From NCBI GenBank assembly GCA_001574975.1, contig KQ965791.1, positions 136,623 to 149,562 of the forward strand: a stretch of 12,940 bases of DNA, in the 5' to 3' direction. The notes under the pieces were generated by a model. The model was given only the letters and a program-made list of their open reading frames with translations, made no database searches and was not told the origin of the DNA. Made by a program: the position numbers and the translations under genes. Origin of the DNA: Gonapodya prolifera JEL478 (lineage: Eukaryota; Monoblepharomycota; Monoblepharidomycetes; Monoblepharidales; Gonapodyaceae). The stretch's first letter is position 1, and each line of letters begins with the position of its first letter. Below, one piece after another: positions 1-6,830 of this stretch.

Positions 1-1085
1 ACAAAACCGGCTCTAGCACCGCGGCGTCAGAGCCCCCCGCATGTTCCCCAGTGATCATTTCTGGGAGAACAATACCCCAGGCGAACGCCGTCCATGTCAC
101 AAAGTAGCTCGACGCGATCGAAAGTGCTGTCAAGGCTGGTTGAATGTCGATGGGTTTGATCATCGGTTTAGGTGGCGAGTCGATGCTCTTGGCGGCGCCA
201 GACCCGACCATGCCTTCCTCGTACTGTCTTGACGCTGTTCGGAGGCGCCTGGAGCGCACGTCGACGATCGCTCTTGCAATAGTGGTGTAGCAGAAAACTG
301 ATACGACTATGGAGGCGCCGTTGTATATGAAAGCTCCGGTGATGTCAACGGCGAGGAAGCGAGGGTCGCGAGAGGTGAGATTGATTGTGCAGACCTGCGT
401 CGATCATGTGGAACGAGTCGGGTTCGTTTGTGAAGCCATTGATCTGCGTGATCAAAGTATGCGTCTCACCGAGAGACCAGGATGCTGGAGATACATTCCA
501 ATGAGAGCTGTAGATATTCCAAAGAAAGATACAAACCCCCAGGTGAACAGGATTCCTGCACGGTGGGTGGAAAGACTCCAGCTGCGTTGCTTTATTACGA
601 TGTTGTACCTCTCAGTTCCTACACGTATCGCAAAAAGCATCAATATGATGGTCCTCCAAAGGGGATATCGGACACAACAACTTGCCTATATGAGAAACCG
701 ACCACATCGATACCACGACCATACACGTCAGTACCGCACCCTCCAACTGACATGCCCAGTTTGGAAGGCGTGGGGAGCCCGAAGCGAATCGGACGGTTTG
801 CCCAACCAAAGCGGTGACACTGAAGAGAGTGTTGGCGGTGAAAAGACTGACATAGACGTGATTGAGAGGATTGCGGAAGTCCTGCGACGAGCAAAAAGAA
901 TTACGGTTACCGCCCCTCAGTGGTACTCTCTCATATGAAATGCATACCTTGACTCGAACAAAGTTTCCTCCGAGAACGATCATAGCAACGAGTCCCAAAG
1001 TCGCAACACACGCAGTAACTACTCCAAATATGCGCTCGGCGTCTTTGTTGATCTGAGTTTGCGCTTCTCCGTTGGAATCATTCAT
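1..1085 (-). CDS. Opsin-like (class A) seven-helix receptor, 3' partial (gene A)
   Basis: Predicted G-protein-coupled receptor of the plasma membrane. Exons read 1085-948, 881-686, 618-470 and 394-1 and join in frame to at least 292 residues; the C-terminus runs off the left edge. Introns are 947-882, 685-619 (a GC-AG intron, donor AG|GCAAGT) and 469-395. The start is the only in-frame ATG before TM1. Visible landmarks: TM1 about residues 17-40; FRNPLNHVYVSLF opening TM2; CQLEG at 90-94 opening TM3; MWSV at 105-108; ERY at 114-116 ending TM3; TM4 about 132-154; second-loop Cys163 with an N-L-T sequon at 166; FCY at 195-197 ending TM5; FVTW with Trp262 in TM6. The span from LEG to ERY is 19 residues, as in bovine rhodopsin (from memory). 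TM7 is not in the window, so the chromophore lysine cannot be judged. Ligand or light sensing is unproven; the receptor fold is well supported. Confidence 0.85.
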
Positions 1086-1798
1086 GGGTCTGATGATTTG
1101 ATGGGGGGACCGGAATGGGGCGTCCGGGAGGGATGGATGGATCGACGTAGACTGCACCACACAATTATAAAATGTCCGGCGCTAAGTCGCCTGAGACGCA
1201 AGGTACTCAAACCGCACTGGCGGGAGTATTCGTCGGTATCGGAGATGGTAGATGATCAGGCAGCTTGCGAAGGATCTGATGGTGCTCATCTGCTCTGCCA
1301 AACCAAATAATCAACATGCACACCTCCAGGGTCGCCGTAAGCTTGGTCAGCTGCATCTGCGGACGTGATTCCGTCCGTTGCAACCGCAAGACATTTAATT
1401 GTGTCCAGTTCCACATTGCGATGGTCTTGGTATCAGATACCTTGAGGCATATTGCTATCACAATATTCTGGGAATTCATGAGCTCACCGTCGCGACCGAA
1501 CTCAAAATCCTCCAAGTTTTCTGAACTCGTTCTGAACAAGCGCATTCTTTCTGAAAGCTCAGTCGGCGCCGAGGAGCTGAGGAACACACTTTGATCGACT
1601 GGGTTGTAGACCCAATTCAGCTGACTAATTCAAATAATAAATCTTTAAGTTGAAATTCGAGGATCTACAACCTACGATACTCAAGACTACGAGTCCACTA
1701 ATATCAACATGACTGATCGACTGTCACGGTTCTCACGATTTCGTGACCAATACGGCTGCCTATTGCAAGCTTAATCTCACTCCCCTCAAAGCGTGGGA
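1086..1798. other. Intergenic region between receptor copies A and B
   Basis: This is 713 bp without a gene I can identify. It should hold the promoter of gene A and the degenerate 3' end of gene B. Similarity between the two copies continues just upstream of their start codons (both encode or transcribe an IIRPM-like stretch before the start). A minus-strand frame is open from 1629 to 1207 (about 140 codons, no good ATG at its head). Near its start it contains Tyr-Asn-Pro-Val (1608-1597), reminiscent of the NPxxY region of receptor TM7, but the helix before it is missing and the rest resembles nothing I know. It could be a fragment of gene B's 3' end or chance. Confidence 0.4.
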
Positions 1799-2884
1799 TT
1801 ATGTCTGCTTTAGATATTTTAACCCTCCCGTATGTGCACCAGTGATCACTTCTGGGGTAATTATGCCGAAGGCGAGCGCCGTCCAGGTTACAAAGTAGGT
1901 CCCTGCTATACCAAGTGATGTCAAAGGAGGTTGGAGGTCGACTGCTTTTAACATCGATTTCTGTGGTGAGCTGACGCTCGTGATGGCCATGGACCCGACC
2001 CCAGCTTGTTCTGAATGTCTGGATGCGTACGAGGCTGTTTGGAGGAGCTTGGAGCGGACGCCAAAGATTGCTCTGGCAATGCTAGCGTAACAAAAGCTGA
2101 TATGGCTATGGAGCTGACCGGATATATCATGGCTGCAATGCTGTGGATGACGAGGATGGTCCCGGATGATAAAATTGAAGGTACAGACTTGTGTCGACCA
2201 AGTGGAAAGGGTCAGCTATATTGGAGAAATTCGCGATATTTGATGAATTGCTGCTTCTCACCGAAGTGCCGGGATGATGATGATACATTCCAACCACCAC
2301 AGAACCCATCCCAAAAGCAGCCGCGCACAACCAAGTGAGCAAGATAGCCGCACGATGTGTGGTAAGACTCCAGTTGTATTGCTTTATTACGATACTGTAT
2401 CGTTCTTTTCCTTCCCCGAATCCAGATGAAAATCGTGGATTTGTTGGAAATCGGTTGACAAAGACATAACATGCACAACTCGCCTATATGTGCAACCGTC
2501 CACATTGACACCAGGACTGGAAGCCACCCTCCAACCGACACATCCAGTATGGAATGCGAGTGGAGCCTGAAACGAGCCGGGCGGTTTGCCAGATAAGTCC
2601 AGTAACAGTGAAGACCATGTTGGCGCTGAACAGACTGACGTAAACGTGATTGAGGGGATTGAGAAAGTCCTACAATCCGTAAAATGTGTTATGATTAATA
2701 TTTGATTGGTTTGAGGAGCACAGTGCCACCGTGTGCCCGTATATACCTTGACTCGAACGAAGCTTCCTCCGAGCACTGTCAGAGCGACGAGTCCCACACT
2801 TGCAATGCACAGAAAAACTACTGCAAATAGGCGCTCGGCGTCTTTGTTGCTCTGAATTTGAGCTTCTCCATTTTGATCATTCAT
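1799..2884 (-). pseudogene. Decayed tandem paralogue of the opsin-like receptor (gene B)
   Basis: Same architecture as gene A: exon 1 2884-2747 (138 nt in both), exon 2 2669-2484, exon 3 2410-2262 (149 nt in both), exon 4 from 2187, with introns at identical positions and phases, including a GC donor (AG|GCGAGT) for intron 2. Conserved pieces include NPLNHVYVSLFSAN, CRLEG, VSMWTVAHIG, ERYSIVIKQ, HRAAILLTW and FVTWTALAFGI. Exon 2 is 186 nt against 196 in gene A, a 10-nt loss inside TM3 that shifts the frame into a TAG at 2486-2484. Exon 4 has a lost acceptor AG, a 5-nt shortening before TM5 and a 1-nt loss at the FCY motif (about 2091-2095). The TM6 frame ends at 1799, soon after the helix, with no TM7. 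I read this as a relic of a duplicated receptor. A sequencing or assembly error could explain the 1-nt change but hardly all four. Confidence 0.75.
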
Positions 2885-3166
2885 AGGCCTGATGATCCGA
2901 TGCCTGGATCGATCGCTCTGGAGAGTACTGGAATGCGGGATGGAAACAAGGGAGACTGTCAGCGATAAGTAGCTGGATGCGCAATGTACCCGAAATGGAC
3001 CCACGACGGTACTTAATTCTTTCGGAGATAAGCAGGAAGATCTCTGACCGTGCGCACAGGCAGTCATCCTGTGGACCACCACGATTTCGGATAGACTTGA
3101 TACAGTACAGAAAAGTATAATAACATCGAGTACTGGTACATCAAAGAGCATGCTCGCCACACGTCC
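2885..3166. other. Intergenic spacer upstream of gene B
   Basis: This 282-bp spacer lies between the stop of gene C and the start of pseudogene B. The minus strand happens to be open in frame with B's exon 1 throughout, but the sequence is not shared with gene A beyond about 30 nt before the start codon. I treat it as former promoter and 5' leader of B plus the 3' region of C. No promoter motif was recognised. Confidence 0.4.
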
Positions 3167-4847
3167 TCACACCTCCTCAAGACTCTCAAGACACTCAGCA
3201 GTCGCCTCCACCACAGCTTCCAACGCATGCGCAGGTGTTCCGTGTTCCCCTGCTGCTCCATCCGCCATTGCTCCAATCGATCCCATGGAGCCACGTTTTC
3301 CAAGAAGCTGGGTCCCAAGCATTTCGGGATTGGAAGGTGCTGCCACCTCGCGAGGAGTTGAAGGATCGGCGCAGCAGCGGAAGATCCAGAGGCTTCTGCG
3401 GATTTCCTTGACGGACACTAGCGACTCCATGAGTAAGATAAAGGGAAAATGATCCGGTTCAAGGGGACTGGACAGTCACTCACGCATGGCTCCAAAGTAA
3501 ATGATCCCAATCGCCGCTCTCACGATCGTCTGCACGTTGCCTAGTGAGCTGCTTGTCGACGTCCCCGCATTTCTGCAAAGTATTGTCGTTCGTGCGAGGT
3601 TTCAAGTTTGATCACCACGAGGTTCGAACAACGCCGAAAGCCGTCGCAGACTCACCCATTCACAATATTCACCACATCCTCAACCGCCACCGCGATATTG
3701 AAAAACCCGACCAGGACAATCGCGAAGCAGAACGACGATATCCGCACAAACGCCTCTTTGGAAACCAACATGGTCCGAATCAGGCTGTTGTTCGCAGCCC
3801 ACTGCCCAAGCATCTGGCTCGCGCTCGCGGCTGCCCCGGGCTTCTTGGAGTTCAAACCGTCCCCTGCCGACGAGGATCCGATCAAGGTTTGCGAGCCGGG
3901 AATGCTGGGGCGGTGGCCTGCACCGCCACCGGATCCACGCTCAAGTGTGGTCGAACCAAACGGCGGACTGGACCGACGCCCGTGATTTGATTTTTCCATG
4001 GAGGCGACTTTGTGTCCCGTTGCAAAGACTTTCCAGAGTATGAGGCAAGTGCAGAAGATGCTGATGAGGTTGGCGATGAGGAGGAGAGTGGCGTTGAATA
4101 TGATCTGGATGGGTGGTGTGTGATTACGTAGAGGGGGCGGCGCGCTTCTGGTTAGAAATAGTACGTGAGGAATATGGTGAGGGAGTGGAGAAACTCACCA
4201 CGCGTATGTCGGTGGGTCTGTCTCTGCACGCGGATGTTTTGGTAGCTGATACGTCGAGCGCCAACAGCACTGTCCCAATGACCGCTATATTTATGAACGA
4301 AGGTATGACCATCCCTTTCCATACTCTTTGCAGCTTGGCCATACCGTTGCACTCACCTGGTATCAACGGCAATCCAAACGCCACGACAGGTCTCCACACT
4401 GCAAAGTTATTCAGCACACTCGTCTTCTGACCCGTCCCCCCAAACCTGGAAGGCGCCACAAGAAGCGCCGCGACTTGCACAAAGTAGAATGCCGCAGAGA
4501 AGAACCCGCCTGTGCCGGCGTAGGACCCGATGAAGGTCTGCACGAGGCAGATCCGCCTGGGGTCCGTGGATGCGGCGAGAGGAGATTGGAGGAGGAAGGC
4601 GAAGAAGAGACCGTTTATAAGCTGGTGGGGACGAAGAGTGGTGATCGGTACATAGGTTTGAGTCTTGTGTGTAGATGCGAGGATGAGGAAAGCTCACCCC
4701 AATGGTACAGTGCAATCCAACGTGAGCGAATGACTCTGGAGGCTTTCCCCTTCCAAAGCGCCAGAAGACCGACGTGCCCCAAGCCGCCAGCACAAGTCCC
4801 GAGAAGCCTACGATGAGAGCTCCTTTCTGGACATCGGTGAAGGGCAT
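3167..4847 (-). CDS. Seven-helix receptor-like membrane protein, family unassigned (gene C)
   Basis: Six exons (4847-4698, 4621-4357, 4284-4199, 4104-3656, 3572-3484, 3417-3167) splice to 429 residues with all phases consistent; introns are 66-94 nt with mostly GTGAGT-type donors. The ATG at 4847 is used because the frame above it holds no other ATG before a stop. Predicted helices: TM1 8-29, TM2 42-63, TM3 75-105, TM4 127-149, TM5 168-191, TM6 283-307, TM7 about 330-348. Cys75 at the start of TM3 and Cys158 in the second outer loop match the usual receptor disulphide pair. A Ser/Gly-rich inner loop of about 90 residues separates TM5 and TM6, and an 81-residue tail follows TM7, starting with SVKEIRRSLWIFRCC, whose Cys pair could be lipidated. 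It lacks the CxLEG and ERY motifs of gene A, so it is a different receptor family. The short exon 3 is the least certain join: reading through intron 2 also stays open. Confidence 0.72.
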
Positions 4848-5170
4848 GGGTGTGGTGGATCGTTTGGTGGAAGTCGACAGCGCTCCGCCCGTTAGGTGAG
4901 GGGGAAAGCTATTCACTTAAGCTGAGATGAGCGATGGAGTGAGGTCGGTATGAGCGAGTGCGGTGTTCTGATCACAGTGAATTGAGCAAGGTTGCATGCG
5001 AAGTCTGGTGGTGGCTGCCTCATCATCAGGACCGCAGAGAGCTGGCGACGATTCGGTCGTGGAATAGACGTTCAAGCGAGACTGTCCCATTATTTGCAAT
5101 TAGAAAGGTTTCGTTGTAGAAGGATGACTTTTGGCATGGCCGATCAAGTCAAACAGAACCAACCTCTGCA
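4848..5170. promoter_or_regulatory. Divergent intergenic region between genes C and D
   Basis: This 323-bp interval separates the start codons of gene C (minus) and gene D (plus), so it must contain both promoters and 5' leaders. I see no TATA box or other element I would name. An in-frame stop at 4919-4917 lies directly before the open frame of gene C, limiting how far that coding sequence could extend upstream without another exon. Confidence 0.45.
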
Positions 5171-6606
5171 ATGTCCATCAAGGAAGGATTCCAGCGAATC
5201 GGACACTACGTGCAACGCTCGCTGAAATATGCAGGACAGGAGACAGCCCGGCTTGAGTCGTTTTGTCCTCGCGAAATCCGACACGTTTCAGGCTTACCAG
5301 CCATCCATTTGGAATCGGACCACACATCGACTCTCGTTGCTTCCCGGAATACTCACTACAAGAAATGAAGATTGACTACGGCGAGTGGCGGCCGGAGATG
5401 CCCATGTACACTCTGAACAGCAAGGAAGACGTCGACGGGTGGATTGTCGGCACGGACGCGGATCTCGGAGGTGAAGCTCTTCTCCACTTTTGTTTCTTGC
5501 TCCTCAAACCAAAATGGACCGACTTGCTCTGTCACTCGATTGCTCAGGAAAGACAACGGCCTCGCTCGAGTTGACACCCAACAACACGGCGCGCTTCTCG
5601 GGCGTTCTTTCGACCGAAGTACCCGCAAATGTACCAAAGCACATCGCTAACCTGGGATACGCCGCCATGCGTACCAAAGTGAGCTGTCTCCGAAGGAGTC
5701 CATGACCGGCCAGGAACGAGGCCAAACCATGGAACGAGGAATGACCTGTAACTTTCTGCAGACACCCGCCTTCACACTCCTACACACTCCCACATTCGAC
5801 ACGACGCTGTTCCGGTACCTCGCCGTGCGGTGCCGGGGGGACGGAAAGCAGTGGTTCGTCAACATCCAGACGCACAATCCGGCAGTGGAGCATGATTTGT
5901 ACCAGCATCGGTTGTATTTTGATACACCGGGGGAGTGGGAGACTGTTTTGGTGAGTGCCCGAGAGAGGGGAGCAGCGCGAGTAGAGGGAGGCCTTCGAGG
6001 CGTACAGGCTGTCGAGTGCTGGTGCCAAAAGTCGGAGGAGCAAGTTCGAGGCCTAAGCGCCGCCAAGCGCTGACCGAGGCGTTTCCGGAGGCGAATACTC
6101 TCGGGGAGCGAGGGTGAGGTCTAAGTGTGGAACACTGACCGAGGCGTCCGCTGGAGGCGACTGCCCCACGGAACGTAACAGTCATGGGGCTGGCGTGGTG
6201 GTCTGGTGTTGTGCTTCTTCATGCTGACCCACCCTCCACCCCGTCCCAGATCCCCTTCCGCGACTTCATCCTCACAAACCACGGATGGATCCAAAAGCGG
6301 CAAATCGAGATGGACCGGATGCGTGTGCGCACGATAGGGTTCTCCATCGCGCGGCAACCCGGACCGTTCGAGTTGGAGTTGGATTGGGTTAAGGCGATTA
6401 ATACGGATAAGACGTACGGTGAGTGGAGGAGTTTGGGTGGTGAGGGGGAGCTGGGTTGGTGTTAATGTGAGAACTTGAACGGACTCGAACGCCAATACCC
6501 CCACTCCACCACGACCGACTGCCCACCGCCCGCCGCCCGCCTCCCGCCGGATGTTGAACAAGCAGGAGATTACGATTTGCAAGTTCAAACGGGGTCCCAG
6601 TTGTAG
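5171..6606 (+). CDS. CIA30/NDUFAF1-type mitochondrial complex I assembly factor (gene D)
   Basis: Homologue of complex I intermediate-associated protein 30, a mitochondrial chaperone that helps build NADH:ubiquinone oxidoreductase. Well-supported exons: one ending at 5470, then 5548-5678, 5762-5950, 6250-6418 and 6566-6606 (stop TAG). Family signatures in order: a Trp/Asp-rich start with VDGWIVGTDADLGG, RFSGVLS, GYAAMRTK, FRYLAVRCRGDGK, VNIQT, DLYQHRLYF, TPGEWETVL joined to IPFRDFILTNHG across the 299-nt intron, VRTIGFSIA and GPFELELDWVKAINT. The domain alone could start at the ATG at 5365 (211 residues). The ATG at 5171 opens a basic, presequence-like segment (MSIKEGFQRIGHYVQRSLKY) that I think is the true N-terminus. 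Linking it needs an intron in about 5255-5365; a 44-nt one with a weak GTCGTT donor is possible in phase but unproven. Family assignment is firm; the first exon junction is not. Confidence 0.87.
5951..6249 (+). other. Long (299-nt) intron of the CIA30 gene
   Basis: The donor GTGAGT at 5951 follows codon GVL-type sequence ending TPGEWETVL, and the acceptor CCCAG ends at 6249 just before IPFRDF, so the family motif is rebuilt exactly. Most other introns here are 47-94 nt. The extra length is GC-rich and carries an internal direct repeat at 6070 and 6135. I see no gene inside it. Confidence 0.8.
6070..6160. repeat. Imperfect direct repeat pair within the CIA30 intron
   Basis: CTGACCGAGGCG occurs at 6070-6081 and again at 6135-6146; GGAGGCGA follows at 6087-6094 and 6153-6160. 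The two copies, about 40 nt each and 65-66 nt apart, look like an old local tandem duplication that lengthened the intron. Confidence 0.6.
6521..6550. repeat. C-rich low-complexity tract in last CIA30 intron
   Basis: Repeated CCGCC/CCCGC units lie shortly before the acceptor of the 147-nt last intron (6419-6565). They form a strongly pyrimidine-biased strand. This is probably simple-sequence expansion; it could act as a polypyrimidine tract. Confidence 0.5.
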
Positions 6607-6830
6607 AGATAAGAGATTCGGGACAGTTTTTACATCATGTACATTTGCAATCAATTGGCGATAGTCCTCGTACCACTGAAAACAGCGTCCCGCTCACTGT
6701 TGCTCATCGAAAAGCGCCACCATCGGTACATTGATCAACATTCATGGCTCAATAATTACACGCTAGTCACGAAGCTGCTATTTTTTTTCATGGGTATCGA
6801 TGCACACTTCCACCACTCCCACCCCTCCCT
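6607..6830. other. Convergent 3' intergenic region (genes D and E)
   Basis: Only 224 bp separate the stop codon of CIA30 (plus) from that of GCN1 (minus), so both 3' untranslated regions and polyadenylation sites must lie or overlap here. AATAAT on the plus strand near 6751 and a run of eight T at 6780-6788 (A-rich on the minus strand) are the only candidate 3'-end signals noticed. Confidence 0.4.

Noticed and set aside
309-938. 209-codon plus-strand open frame
   Set aside because: It is antisense to gene A, whose minus-strand exons carry recognisable receptor motifs and consistent splice phases; the plus-strand peptide is basic and resembles nothing known.
612-1160. Single uninterrupted 182-residue protein covering gene A exons 1 and 2
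   Set aside because: It exists only because the 66-nt intron 947-882 is a multiple of three without a stop; removing it places DFRNPLN directly after the TM1 loop, as in copy B where the intron differs in sequence and length.
2885-3160. N-terminal extension of gene B, open in frame to 3160 with a hydrophobic start
   Set aside because: Gene A has no comparable sequence and the A/B similarity stops about 30 nt above the shared start codon; the extended frame also begins at GTG, not ATG.
3544-3990. 148- and 125-codon plus-strand open frames
   Set aside because: Both are antisense to exons 4 and 5 of gene C, which encode the Ser/Gly-rich loop and TM6; low-complexity coding sequence readily leaves the other strand open.
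4285-4356. Read-through of gene C intron 2 as coding sequence
   Set aside because: It stays open, but splicing (GTGAGT donor, TATAG acceptor, 72 nt) gives a clean TM4 ending in LPLIPAVIGTVLLALDV and matches the size of the other introns; kept as the less likely alternative.
4848-4916. 23-residue N-terminal extension of gene C
   Set aside because: The extended frame starts with GTG directly after a stop; the first ATG is at 4847 and is immediately followed by TM1.
6121-6654. 177-codon minus-strand open frame
   Set aside because: It is antisense to the CIA30 exon 6250-6418 and crosses two of its introns; no family resemblance, and Pro/Gly/Arg-rich composition reflects the C-rich intron.
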